A DNA stretch of 64,000 nt from Aquiflexum lacus (GCF_015476655.1 NZ_JABFHF010000004.1:124001-188000); one strand, 5' to 3'; positions 43,102-51,230 are shown, counted from the first letter of the stretch. Numbers and translations: made by a program. The notes: a model not told the origin generated them from the letters alone.

Positions 43102-44580
43102 TTAATTATTCTCTTTATGAACCTCTCTTGCAACTACATGACCTGATATCAGCGTTGGAGGGACACCGGGACCCGGTACTGTTAGCTGACCTGTGTAATA
43201 TAAATTCTTTACTTTTTTACTTTTCAAAGATGGTTTTAAAATTGCAGTTTGGAACAGCGTGTTGGCCAAACCATAGGCATTTCCTTTGAATGCATTATAA
43301 TCGGCCCTGAAATCACTGTGTGCATAAGAACGTTTGAAAATAATATGACTTCTAATTTCCTGATTGGTTAGTTTTTCAAGCCTGTCCATGACCATATTGA
43401 AATATTTCTCTCTTATTTCTTCCCCATCCTCCAAATCCGGAGCTAGCGGGATCAAAATTACCAAATTCTCTTTTCCTTCAGGAGCCACAGAAGGATCAGT
43501 TATTGATGCTGCTGATAAATAGAATAAGGGTTTTTCAGGCCACCTTGGATTTTTATAAATAGCATCAGCATGAGGTCCCATTTGTTCATCGAAAAACAGA
43601 CAATGGTGTGTTAAGTTGTCCAATTTTTTGTCAATTCCCAAATAAAACAAAAGAGAAGAAGGCGCCATTACCCTTTTATCCCAATATTTTTCATCATAAT
43701 TTCTGTATTCTGGAGCAAGAAGCTTGTTGTCCACATGGTGATAATCTGCTCCTGCAACAACTATATCTGCATCAAAACTTTTGCCATTACTCAGGACAAC
43801 ACTTTTTGCTATTCCATTTTTGATGTCGATTTTTGATACGTCTGCTCCAAGGTGAACTTTTACACCTTTTTCTTCAGCAAGTTGTACCATACCTTTTACA
43901 ATTTCATGCATTCCACCCATAGGATACCAAGTCCCAAGTACTATATCAGCATAATTCATCAAACTGTAAAGTGCCGGGATATTATCTGCCATCTCACCCA
44001 AAAAGATTACAGGAAATTCCATTAACCGGATAATATTTTCATCCTTAAAAAATTTCCTGACGTGTTTGGACATAGACTGAAAGACATCCATCCTTACCAC
44101 ATCAGCCAACAGTTGGGGATTTGTAAATTCAAAAATAGATCTACTTGGTCTATAGACCAAATCCTGAATACCCACTTTATATTTATAAGCCGCTTGTTTG
44201 AGAAACTCATCAAGATTGGGTCCGACCCCAGGTTCCATGCTTTCCATCAAATCCCGAAATTTTGAGAGGTTGGCTGGTATTTCCACAAACTGATTCTCCC
44301 CAAATACTACGGTATATGATGGGTCTAATCTTATTAGGTCATAGTAATCAGAAGGTTTTTTGCCAAAATGACCAAAATAGGTATCAAATACATCAGGCAT
44401 CCAATACCAACTAGGTCCCATATCAAAAACAAAACCCTCGGACTCGAACTTTCTAGCTCTTCCCCCGGGGGTTGTGTTTTTTTCCAGCAATGTAACCTGA
44501 TATCCAAGATGTGCCAGATGTGTAGCTGCTGATAGGCCTGCAAATCCAGCCCCAATAACCACTACTTTTTTATCAGGCAT
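43102..44580 (-). CDS. crtI: phytoene desaturase CrtI
   Basis: A 492-residue FAD-dependent carotenoid desaturase that turns phytoene into lycopene. The N-terminal dinucleotide site is VVIGAGFAGLSAATHLAHLGY with GGRARKFESEGFVFDMGPSWYW; the C-terminal FAD site is LYYTGQLTVPGPGVPPTLISGHVVA. Its place just before crtB fits CrtI rather than the related 3',4'-desaturase CrtD. It starts five bases after the sigma-factor stop. Confidence 0.96.
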   Translation of the reverse strand: MPDKKVVVIGAGFAGLSAATHLAHLGYQVTLLEKNTTPGGRARKFESEGFVFDMGPSWYWMPDVFDTYFGHFGKKPSDYYDLIRLDPSYTVVFGENQFVEIPANLSKFRDLMESMEPGVGPNLDEFLKQAAYKYKVGIQDLVYRPSRSIFEFTNPQLLADVVRMDVFQSMSKHVRKFFKDENIIRLMEFPVIFLGEMADNIPALYSLMNYADIVLGTWYPMGGMHEIVKGMVQLAEEKGVKVHLGADVSKIDIKNGIAKSVVLSNGKSFDADIVVAGADYHHVDNKLLAPEYRNYDEKYWDKRVMAPSSLLFYLGIDKKLDNLTHHCLFFDEQMGPHADAIYKNPRWPEKPLFYLSAASITDPSVAPEGKENLVILIPLAPDLEDGEEIREKYFNMVMDRLEKLTNQEIRSHIIFKRSYAHSDFRADYNAFKGNAYGLANTLFQTAILKPSLKSKKVKNLYYTGQLTVPGPGVPPTLISGHVVAREVHKENN

Positions 44581-44585
44581 ATATA

Positions 44586-45098
44586 TTAGTTTTTATGTTT
44601 GTAAACGTGCAAATCATCCTTTAAAAGTTTTCTAGCAATATGTATTCTATTTTTAACAGTTCCAATTGGAATAGACAATTTATCGGCAATTTCATGGTAC
44701 TTAAACCCTTTGTAATGCATCATAAATGGCGTTTTGTACACCTCATCTAATTTGTCAATGGCAGTGTAAATATCATCCATTGTAAAATCTCCAAAGGCTC
44801 CATTCTCAACAAGCGCATCACCTGAATTGATATAATGAAGATTATCGGTAGTATCCACAAAAGTACCTCTTCTTACCATCCTTTGATAGTTGGTGATAAA
44901 AGTATTTTTCATGATGGTATACAACCAAGCTTTCAGGTTTGTCCCCTCTGTGAATTTATCCTTATTGGTAAATGCCTTTACCATAGTATCCTGCAGTAAA
45001 TCATTGGCGTCATCCATATCCCTTGTTAACTTAAGAGCAAATGGCTTTAGCGAACTTGATAACTTGTTTAGCGAGTAACTGAATTCTAGAGTTGTCAT
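44586..45098 (-). CDS. ECF-type RNA polymerase sigma factor, first gene of the crt operon
   Basis: A 170-residue sigma factor with region 2 (DANDLLQDTMVKAFTNKDKF, LKAWLYTIMKNTFITNYQRM) and region 4 (LDEVYKTPFMMHYKGFKYHEIADKL, IPIGTVKNRIHIARKLL). No anti-sigma gene is adjacent. It is cotranscribed with crtI, five bases away. The pairing of a B12-type MerR gene with an ECF sigma gene recalls LitR/LitS of light-induced carotenogenesis in Streptomyces; the parallel is inference. Confidence 0.93.
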   Translation of the reverse strand: MTTLEFSYSLNKLSSSLKPFALKLTRDMDDANDLLQDTMVKAFTNKDKFTEGTNLKAWLYTIMKNTFITNYQRMVRRGTFVDTTDNLHYINSGDALVENGAFGDFTMDDIYTAIDKLDEVYKTPFMMHYKGFKYHEIADKLSIPIGTVKNRIHIARKLLKDDLHVYKHKN

Positions 45099-45113
45099 GG
45101 ACGTTTTGTTTTT

Positions 45114-45141
45114 GTTTAATCAAATGTAGCAATGATTAAAC
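45114..45141. promoter_or_regulatory. operator candidate over the crt promoter
   Basis: Perfect 9-base inverted repeat GTTTAATCA and TGATTAAAC with a 10-base spacer that overlaps the -7 element. Further GTTTAAT boxes in the same gap lie at 45179-45185 and 45206-45212 (inverted) and 45286-45292. Confidence 0.65.
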
Positions 45142-45151
45142 AGAATACAAA
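45121..45151 (-). promoter_or_regulatory. promoter of the sigma-crtI-crtB-crtYcd-ispH-crtW operon
   Basis: On the minus strand TTTG (45151-45148), 19 bases, then TACATTTG (45128-45121): an exact match to the Bacteroidetes -33/-7 consensus. The start of transcription should fall near 45114, leaving a leader of about 15 bases before the ATG at 45098. Confidence 0.75.
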
Positions 45152-45256
45152 TATTTTGTCTAATATTTTTCAAAATTTATTAAACAAAATTCATTTGCTG
45201 AAAAAATTAAACACAGATATCTATCATAAAACGGCCAAATAATAAAATAGGCACAA

Positions 45257-45287
45257 AAAAAAGTGAAAATCGATATTTTCACTTTGT
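45257..45287 (-). terminator. terminator of the merR gene
   Basis: Arms AAAGTGAAAAT (45260-45270) and ATTTTCACTTT (45275-45285) around CGAT; on the minus strand a T-run follows. It separates the cruF-crtZ-merR unit from the sigma/crt promoter. Confidence 0.85.
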
Positions 45288-45319
45288 TTAATTTTTTTCT
45301 AAAAATGTAAAACCTAAAA

Positions 45320-46216
45320 TTATTTCTCAACGATTACCTGATCAAGCTCTTCAAGATATTCCTTTACTTGTCTGATATAATTTAAGGATTTAACATTTTT
45401 GGGGAAATGTATGTCCTGACCAACTATTTGATAGCCCGACACGATGATTTCAGATTGACTGAAACGTTTGGACAATGCATCAATATATTCTTGGACATTT
45501 TCAGAACTTGGTGAGGTTGTAATTACAGTCAATAAGAATTCCGGCTGTATCAAATTGTAAACTGAATTTAAGTCTTCATCGGGGGTACTTTGGCCTAAAT
45601 ACACCACCTTATGACCTTTAAGTTTAATGAGATAGGTTGCAAAAAGAATAGAAATCTCATGGTGTTCGCCTTCAGGCAAATAAAGCAGAAATTTTTTCCC
45701 CCCACCTTTATAAATCTGTGCATCAATGGCTACAATCAGTTTTTGTCTGATCAGATTACTCATAAAATGCTCTTGGGCAGGATTGATCGCACCGGTCTGC
45801 CATAGCACACCTATTTTTGACATGAAAGGATAAATGATGTTGAGCATTGTCTGTTCAAAACCTATTTTCAAGATATTGGTGGACAAAACTTTTTCAAATC
45901 TGTCTTCATCCATTTCAACCATGCAAATGGTAAGGGCATTAATCTGATCGTCGTGGGTCAAGGTCTTTTCTGTCAGCTTGACCACTTCTTCCCTCATTTC
46001 TGAAAGGGACATGTTTGCTATTTTGCTTATTTTATAACCATTGTCATTCAATAAGGCTACATTCAAAATAAGTTTGAGATCAGCATCATCATAATACCTA
46101 ATATTAGTGTCAGTACGCTTTGGCGCCAGCAAATTATACCGTTGTTCCCAAATACGCAGAGTATGGGCTTTAATTCCGGATAACTGCTCAAGATCTTTGA
46201 TTGAATAAGTACTCAC
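45320..46216 (-). CDS. MerR family regulator with B12-binding-type domain (CarH/LitR-like)
   Basis: A 298-residue regulator: MerR helix-turn-helix (residues 3-70, YSIKDLEQLSGIKAHTLRIW), then a helical cap with W139-x9-E149-H150 (VLWQTGAINPAQEH), the signature of adenosylcobalamin photoreceptors, then a Rossmann-like domain with GEHHEIS (183-189), where H186 is a candidate lower cobalt ligand although the usual glycine is serine. CarH/LitR repress carotenoid genes in the dark. Here it is coded with crtZ and cruF next to the crt operon; the GTG start shares one base with the crtZ TAG stop. B12 binding is inferred. Confidence 0.9.
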   Translation of the reverse strand: MSTYSIKDLEQLSGIKAHTLRIWEQRYNLLAPKRTDTNIRYYDDADLKLILNVALLNDNGYKISKIANMSLSEMREEVVKLTEKTLTHDDQINALTICMVEMDEDRFEKVLSTNILKIGFEQTMLNIIYPFMSKIGVLWQTGAINPAQEHFMSNLIRQKLIVAIDAQIYKGGGKKFLLYLPEGEHHEISILFATYLIKLKGHKVVYLGQSTPDEDLNSVYNLIQPEFLLTVITTSPSSENVQEYIDALSKRFSQSEIIVSGYQIVGQDIHFPKNVKSLNYIRQVKEYLEELDQVIVEK

Positions 46217-46659
46217 TATGATTTTATTTTAAAATATTTTTTGGGTACAACAAATAATCCAAAGGAGACCGCATCATTTTTCTTGTTGGTCGCATGATGC
46301 GCTTGGTGTGCTTTGAATATTCCTTGGAGAAAATTGCTCTTTGGTCTATCAAACCATTTTATCCTTCTGTGAACCAGTACATCATGGATAAAGAAGTAAC
46401 TGATACCGTATAAACTTATTCCCACACCCATCCAAAATCGGAAATCAAACTTTCCGACGCCCAGGAAGATCAACAAAACAGCTACACTCCCAAACAGCAA
46501 TGAAAACAAGTCATTGAGTTCGAAAAATGACTTTGAAGGCTGATGGTGTGTCTTGTGAATCCCCCACAGAGGTCCATGCATGATATATTTGTGTATAAAC
46601 CAGCCTGAAAATTCCATCGCAGCAAATCCCAGAACAATGAATATAATTGCGTACATCAT
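46216..46659 (-). CDS. crtZ: beta-carotene hydroxylase CrtZ
   Basis: A 147-residue membrane di-iron hydroxylase adding the 3-hydroxyl group to beta-ionone rings. Histidine boxes: HKYIMHG, HKTHH, HDVLVHRR and HQAHH, all present at the CrtZ spacing. It lies between cruF (49-base gap) and the regulator gene (1-base overlap). Confidence 0.95.
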   Translation of the reverse strand: MMYAIIFIVLGFAAMEFSGWFIHKYIMHGPLWGIHKTHHQPSKSFFELNDLFSLLFGSVAVLLIFLGVGKFDFRFWMGVGISLYGISYFFIHDVLVHRRIKWFDRPKSNFLQGIFKAHQAHHATNKKNDAVSFGLFVVPKKYFKIKS

Positions 46660-46708
46660 ATGAGTAACTTTTTAATATACAGAATGTTTAAACAGCTGAA
46701 ATGGATTT

Positions 46709-47398
46709 TCAAAACATGAAATTCAAAACAGCAAAGAAGATTATCAGATTGAGCATTAGAAATCCTGATACCAGATTTTCCTTTTGAAACATTGCTTTTC
46801 GGTAGATTAAATGAATTAAATAAGCCACCGCAAACCAACCAATATAATTTGACAAGGGAATATCGCCGCCTTCCCAGCTCCAAAATTCCAAACCAATTGC
46901 TACAGGTTCAATCAAAAAATCTATAGATACCATCAATCCTGCACCTAGGCCTGCTGCCAGGAAATCATTTTGGATCCTCTTTTGAAATAAATTTCCTGTC
47001 AAGTACACCAACAATAGCCAGTTGATCCCTATCATGAGAGGAACATCCAATAATTTGATTCCAAGAACAGAGCCGTAGGCATAATTCCCAAAAGGAAATC
47101 CAGTATGTACACCCAATACCTCAGAGCCAAAACCAATCAAAAATGCCGAAGTTGAAAATAATAAAAATGCTTTATTCCAATCTGTATGAAACAGAAGAAG
47201 TATTCCTAAACTGAGTAACAAATGAAATGGTGTAAGAACTTGAAAATAGGGTTTGAGTCCAGGCAAAGACATTCCGATAATTCCTACTAAATAAAAAACA
47301 GAAATAATCAATTTGAATAAACCGGATTTGTTATTCTGAATTCCTTGAACTACTGTCTCAATTTTGCTTTCTGATTTCTCTAAAGGGGTATTTGACAT
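46709..47398 (-). CDS. cruF: carotenoid 1',2'-hydratase CruF
   Basis: A 229-residue protein with about seven membrane helices. The conserved block LIGFGSEVLGVHTGFPFGNYAYGSVLGIKLLDVPLMIGINWLLL (read across loops) and IDFLIEPVAIGLEFWSW match the CruF/DUF422 carotenoid hydratases, which add water to the acyclic end of the carotenoid. This gives the 1'-hydroxyl of flexixanthin-type pigments. The start is ATG 47398; an earlier in-frame codon would add ten residues. It heads the cruF-crtZ-merR unit. Confidence 0.9.
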   Translation of the reverse strand: MSNTPLEKSESKIETVVQGIQNNKSGLFKLIISVFYLVGIIGMSLPGLKPYFQVLTPFHLLLSLGILLLFHTDWNKAFLLFSTSAFLIGFGSEVLGVHTGFPFGNYAYGSVLGIKLLDVPLMIGINWLLLVYLTGNLFQKRIQNDFLAAGLGAGLMVSIDFLIEPVAIGLEFWSWEGGDIPLSNYIGWFAVAYLIHLIYRKAMFQKENLVSGFLMLNLIIFFAVLNFMF

Positions 47399-47450
47399 GT
47401 TAAATTCAAGGATTTTGTTAACAAACACGAATACATTAACAACATGAGCC

Positions 47451-47458
47451 TATATTTG
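47451..47458 (+). promoter_or_regulatory. possible -7 element before the DUF4286 gene
   Basis: TATATTTG fits TAnnTTTG, 44 bases before the ATG; no TTTG at the -33 distance. Confidence 0.3.
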
Positions 47459-47502
47459 TTGGTGTAAGAATGCGACAAAAATAAAGATAAAAGTAAGAAA
47501 AT

Positions 47503-47808
47503 ATGATTTTATATAATGTCACAGTCAATATAGAGAAAGAAGCTGAAGAGGATTGGGTCATTTGGATGAAAAAATTCCATATTCCTGATGTCCTTGCGAC
47601 AGGAATGTTTTCTGAAAACAGATTTTATAAAATCCTTCATGATTCAGACGACGGAAGTGTAAATTATTCGGTGCAATATTTTACAGACAGCATGGATAAA
47701 ATCATGGAATATCAAAACAATTTTGCCCCAAAATTACAAGAAGATATTAAAGCAAAATTTCAGGACAAGTTTGTAATTTTTAGGACGCTACTTGAGGCGG
47801 TTGAGTAA
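47503..47808 (+). CDS. DUF4286 family protein
   Basis: A 101-residue soluble protein, MILYNVTVNIEKEAEEDWVIW onward, with an alpha/beta pattern like a ferredoxin-type fold (VTVNIE, SVQYF, FVIFRTLLEAV). The family is common in Bacteroidetes and has no known role. It is divergent from cruF and ends two bases before the tag start, so they are probably translated together. Confidence 0.85.
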   Translation: MILYNVTVNIEKEAEEDWVIWMKKFHIPDVLATGMFSENRFYKILHDSDDGSVNYSVQYFTDSMDKIMEYQNNFAPKLQEDIKAKFQDKFVIFRTLLEAVE

Positions 47809-47810
47809 AT

Positions 47811-48392
47811 ATGGAACAAGAACCAGAAAAATTTCGGTGCCCTTGGTGTTTGGGATTTGAACAATATCTCAAATACCACGACGAAGAGTGGGGCGTTCCT
47901 GTATTTGATGACCAAAAACAATTTGAGTTTTTGGTCCTGGAAAGCGCACAAGCTGGTTTGAGTTGGTCCACTATACTGAAAAAAAGGGAAGGTTACCGAA
48001 AAGCTTTTGCTGAATTTGATTATAAATTAGTCGCAGATCTACCCGAAAGTTATGTCCAGGAACTATTGCAAAATAAAGATATAATCAGAAATGAATTAAA
48101 AATCAGGTCTGCCATCAATAACGCTCGGCGTTTTATGGAAATTCAAGCTGCTTGCGGGAGTTTTTCGGATTATATCTGGGATTTTGTAGATGGCAGGCCA
48201 TTACAAAATTCTTTTATTACTCTTTCAGAAGTACCTACCTCTACTCCAATCTCCGACAGACTTTCCAAGGATCTAAAAAATCGTGGTTTCAAATTCCTAG
48301 GTAGCACCATCATGTATGCACACATGCAGGCAACCGGATTGGTCAATGACCATTTGGTGGATTGTTGGAGACACAAGGAGGTTAGGGGATAA
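47811..48392 (+). CDS. tag: DNA-3-methyladenine glycosylase I
   Basis: Tag removes 3-methyladenine from alkylated DNA. The 193-residue protein has FRCPWCLGFEQYLKYHDEEWGVP (zinc cysteine and histidine, with the conserved H-D-E-E-W-G), FLVLESAQAGLSWSTILKKREGYRKAF, and the C-terminal GLVNDHLVDCWRH with the other zinc ligands. Length is normal. It follows the DUF4286 gene by two bases. Confidence 0.96.
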   Translation: MEQEPEKFRCPWCLGFEQYLKYHDEEWGVPVFDDQKQFEFLVLESAQAGLSWSTILKKREGYRKAFAEFDYKLVADLPESYVQELLQNKDIIRNELKIRSAINNARRFMEIQAACGSFSDYIWDFVDGRPLQNSFITLSEVPTSTPISDRLSKDLKNRGFKFLGSTIMYAHMQATGLVNDHLVDCWRHKEVRG

Positions 48393-48413
48393 TCTGTAGA
48401 AAGGGGTGGAAAA

Positions 48414-48461
48414 AATGTCCTATGACCCCTGCAAAGCGGCATGCAGGGGTCATAGGACATT
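48414..48461. repeat. perfect 20-bp inverted repeat between convergent genes
   Basis: Arms AATGTCCTATGACCCCTGCA (48414-48433) and its exact complement (48442-48461) with loop AAGCGGCA. There is no T-run, so it resembles a REP-type element more than a terminator, though it may stop transcription from both tag and the convergent gene. Confidence 0.85.
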
Positions 48462-48514
48462 GTGTCTTCTGAAAGACGGTTTTACAATCCAGTCTAGAAT
48501 TGAACATCTTTGTT

Positions 48515-49258
48515 TCACTTTGTCGGAGTATAGGCGTCTTTATACCTGGTCCATATTTCATAAATCGGATTTCCCGTTGAACTAAGACCGCTGTGATGCC
48601 ATTCGCCATCGATCACCTCAAAATCAAATCCCAAACTTGCACCTACCCTAGAATCATCTCGTGAGAAAAAAGTTATCTGTTCGTTATATTTTCCATCTTC
48701 AGCGGTATACGTTCCTCCACCGGTGCCCATAAACTCCTTGGTTTCAGAATTAAAAGCAATCCATTGGAACCTGCCGCCACTCAATATTTTTACAGTTCTT
48801 CTAGCACCCGGACTACTCCTTGAGATTTCCCCATCTCTCTTTCTTCCTGTAAAAACCCAATTAGCAGTAAGGTCATCCGTACTTTCTCCAACTTTCTCCC
48901 ATATTTCCACCAAGGTCTGCCCCTGCACTTGTCCCGAGATTACCATTTTCCCATCTACCATGTCCAATTTGAAAGAAGTGGTTTCCCCAATTGCTTCTGG
49001 TTTGATGGTAAAAAAATCCAACGTTTCCTGGTATAAGTTGTCTTTGACCATAAATTCACCTCCACCCGCGCTTACAAATTTATTGGTTGCGGCCTCTTTT
49101 GCCCCAAATGCGAAATAACCATCCTGCATGATTTTAATGTATTCAACATCATGCATAGGTTTACCATTTTGGTGTGTCATTTTCCATGCACCTTCAAGTG
49201 TTTGTGCGAATAAGGCAGCCGGAAATAACATGATCAACAAGGCTATGATTTTTCTCAT
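48515..49258 (-). CDS. secreted protein with two lipocalin-like repeats
   Basis: A 247-residue exported protein: signal peptide ending ALFAQ (residue 19), then two related beta domains, the first LEGAWKMTHQNGKPM to LVEIWEKVG, the second LTANWVFTGRKRDGEI to IYEIWTRYKD. Each starts with a G/N-W strand and ends in an EIW strand, suggesting a duplicated lipocalin-like barrel. Ligand unknown. It is convergent with tag, separated by the inverted repeat at 48414. Confidence 0.75.
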   Translation of the reverse strand: MRKIIALLIMLFPAALFAQTLEGAWKMTHQNGKPMHDVEYIKIMQDGYFAFGAKEAATNKFVSAGGGEFMVKDNLYQETLDFFTIKPEAIGETTSFKLDMVDGKMVISGQVQGQTLVEIWEKVGESTDDLTANWVFTGRKRDGEISRSSPGARRTVKILSGGRFQWIAFNSETKEFMGTGGGTYTAEDGKYNEQITFFSRDDSRVGASLGFDFEVIDGEWHHSGLSSTGNPIYEIWTRYKDAYTPTK

Positions 49259-49308
49259 AATGTGTTTAAGTTTATTTTATATTCGAATTTAACATTTTAC
49301 ATTTTCTA

Positions 49309-49635
49309 ATGAAAACCTTTACTTTAGGAACGAGCAAAGAGCAGGTTATGCGGCTAATTCCTGACAAACAGATTAAAATTGTTCAGTTGGGCGCAACAAA
49401 AGTTTGTGTGACCAGAGATGGCGAGAATTTCTTTGCCTTTGAAACGCTGTGTCCTCATAGAAAGGCCAATTTATCACAGGGTTTCATCAATGGCATACAG
49501 GAGGTAATTTGTCATCTACATGAATACCGATTTGATTTAAATACAGGAAGGGTTACTTCGGGACAGTGCCCTGACCTGACAATCTACACATCCGAATTGA
49601 GTGATGAAGGATTAAAGATCCAAATTATCCTTTAA
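49309..49635 (+). CDS. Rieske [2Fe-2S] ferredoxin-like protein
   Basis: A 108-residue protein with the Rieske ligands C48-P-H50 (ETLCPHRKANLSQG) and C68-H-L-H71 (VICHLHEYRFDLNTG). It is the size of a soluble Rieske ferredoxin, as used by ring-hydroxylating oxygenases or nitrite reductase small subunits, but no such oxygenase lies nearby. Its stop overlaps the stop of the convergent tRNA-binding gene by four bases. Confidence 0.93.
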   Translation: MKTFTLGTSKEQVMRLIPDKQIKIVQLGATKVCVTRDGENFFAFETLCPHRKANLSQGFINGIQEVICHLHEYRFDLNTGRVTSGQCPDLTIYTSELSDEGLKIQIIL

Positions 49636-49967
49636 TGAAGTTTTGCCCCATTGGGAACAAGCTTATCGGAAGTTGCAAGGATAATCTGCCTATTTCCATC
49701 ATCAAAACCAGTTACCAATACTTCAGACATGAAATCGGCAATTTGTTTCGGAGCAAAATTACAGACGCATATCACCTGCTTTCCAAGCAGCATATCAGAT
49801 GTGTATAGATCAGTGATTTGTGCTGAGGACTTTTTGATGCCCAATTCACCCAAGTCCACCCAAAGTTTATAGGCAGGTTTTCTAGCTTTATCAAATTTTT
49901 CCACCCTTATTATGGTGCCAATTCTGAAGTCTATTCTTTGAAAATCAATGAAGTCAATCGTTTGCAT
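49632..49967 (-). CDS. CsaA/Trbp111-type tRNA-binding protein
   Basis: A 111-residue OB-fold protein. FQRIDFRIGTIIRVEKFDKARKPAYKLWVDLGELGIKKSSAQITDLY (with turns) and LGKQVICVCNFAPKQIADFMSEVLVTGF are the tRNA-binding-domain strands of CsaA and the MetG C-terminus. The start is ATG 49967; the in-frame extension upstream is not needed. CsaA-like proteins bind tRNA or act as export chaperones. The gene is tail-to-tail with the Rieske gene, overlapping by four bases. Confidence 0.92.
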   Translation of the reverse strand: MQTIDFIDFQRIDFRIGTIIRVEKFDKARKPAYKLWVDLGELGIKKSSAQITDLYTSDMLLGKQVICVCNFAPKQIADFMSEVLVTGFDDGNRQIILATSDKLVPNGAKLH

Positions 49968-50040
49968 TGAGGAAATTATTTTATAACTTTGGAAACTATG
50001 CTGAAAATATTCAGTTAAATCTATCAAACCTCAAACATAA

Positions 50041-50418
50041 ATGATATATCCGACCAAAATTTCTTCAAAAGTCGTTAAAGGAGTACCATTTTTAGTAGTA
50101 TTTTGTCTTTTTTTGAGTTTTGCTTCATTTGCCCAAAACGAACGAGATAGAGTTGTTCCCGATTTACCAAGAAACAGTGATACTGTAAACCAATATGAGG
50201 GTTCAGAGTCATCGACTTCAGAACAGAAATCTGAGAATGTCCAAAAGCAATCAATTGCGCCTCTCATTGAATCAAAATCAGGAGTAACTAACACCCAAAC
50301 GAAAAAGGATAATGCTATCTATAAAATGGGTGGAGAAAAAGAAATCAAAAAAGAAGGTATGTCCACATTATCATTTAACCTCTTTTTATACATCGTGGAT
50401 AAATTCAAGGAAGATTAA
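50041..50418 (+). CDS. small secreted hypothetical protein
   Basis: A 125-residue protein with an N-terminal export signal (KGVPFLVVFCLFLSFASFAQ, cut after about residue 32). The mature part is short, polar and glutamine/serine-rich, probably unstructured, ending TLSFNLFLYIVDKFKED. No family recognised. A terminator follows at 50433, which supports a real transcription unit. Confidence 0.65.
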   Translation: MIYPTKISSKVVKGVPFLVVFCLFLSFASFAQNERDRVVPDLPRNSDTVNQYEGSESSTSEQKSENVQKQSIAPLIESKSGVTNTQTKKDNAIYKMGGEKEIKKEGMSTLSFNLFLYIVDKFKED

Positions 50419-50432
50419 TATTTTAAAAAAGT

Positions 50433-50460
50433 AAAAGAGCTTGTATGAGCTCTTTTTTGT
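50433..50460 (+). terminator. rho-independent terminator
   Basis: Arms AAAAGAGCT (50433-50441) and AGCTCTTTT (50448-50456) with loop TGTATG and a T-run. Placed between convergent genes, it can serve both. Confidence 0.85.
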
Positions 50461-50468
50461 TTTTCAAT

Positions 50469-51008
50469 CTATTTTTTTAAAATCCCCATCTTCACCACAA
50501 AGTCCCAAATAGCAATTCCCATTGTCACAGAAATATTAAGCGAATGCTTGGTTCCTAATTGTGGGATTTCGATGACATGGTCGCTGTTTTTTATCACTTC
50601 CTCTTCCACCCCAAAAACTTCATTTCCAAAAACCAGTGCAAATTTAGCTTCATTGTTTGGAACAAACTTATCCAACATCATACTTTGATCTACCTGCTCA
50701 AAGGAACAAATCTGGTAACCTGCCGATTTCAACTGCTCGATGGCTTCTAAAGTTGTCGGCAGATAATCCCAAGCCACGGATTGAGTAGCCCCTAAAGCAG
50801 TTTTTTGAATTTCTTTATGGGGAGGTCTTCCTGTAATGCCACAAAGAAAAATTTTCTCAATCAAAAAAGCATCTGAAGTACGAAATGCTGAACCAACATT
50901 ATTGAGACTTCTTACATTATCCAAAACAATGACAATAGGTGATTTCTTTACTTCTTTGAATTCCTCTACCGACAAACGATTGAGTTCTTCCATGTTTAAT
51001 TTTCTCAT
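50469..51008 (-). CDS. SpoU/TrmH family RNA methyltransferase
   Basis: A 179-residue SPOUT methyltransferase using S-adenosylmethionine to 2'-O-methylate tRNA or rRNA. Motifs: VIVLDNVRSLNNVGSAFRTSDAF (motif 1, asparagine and arginine), LVFGNEVFGVEEEVI (motif 2), QLGTKHSLNISVTMGIAIWDFV (motif 3, knot). No extra RNA-binding domain is present. The exact RNA target is not determined. Confidence 0.92.
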   Translation of the reverse strand: MRKLNMEELNRLSVEEFKEVKKSPIVIVLDNVRSLNNVGSAFRTSDAFLIEKIFLCGITGRPPHKEIQKTALGATQSVAWDYLPTTLEAIEQLKSAGYQICSFEQVDQSMMLDKFVPNNEAKFALVFGNEVFGVEEEVIKNSDHVIEIPQLGTKHSLNISVTMGIAIWDFVVKMGILKK

Positions 51009-51230
51009 GTGGTTTTGTTTCCCTTTTGATATATTTTTAAATTCAGGCTTTCAAGATTTTCAAAATTAACCCTACCTTGGCATATTTGATTCTTTAGAAA
51101 TACTTAATTGAATTAAAATTACATAATCTTAAATAGATTAAGATAAAACCACAAAAAGCTTATTTATTTTAAGGTTATAATCAAGTTTTGAAAAAGTAGG
51201 ATAAACATAAAAAATTAATTCAGGGACAAA

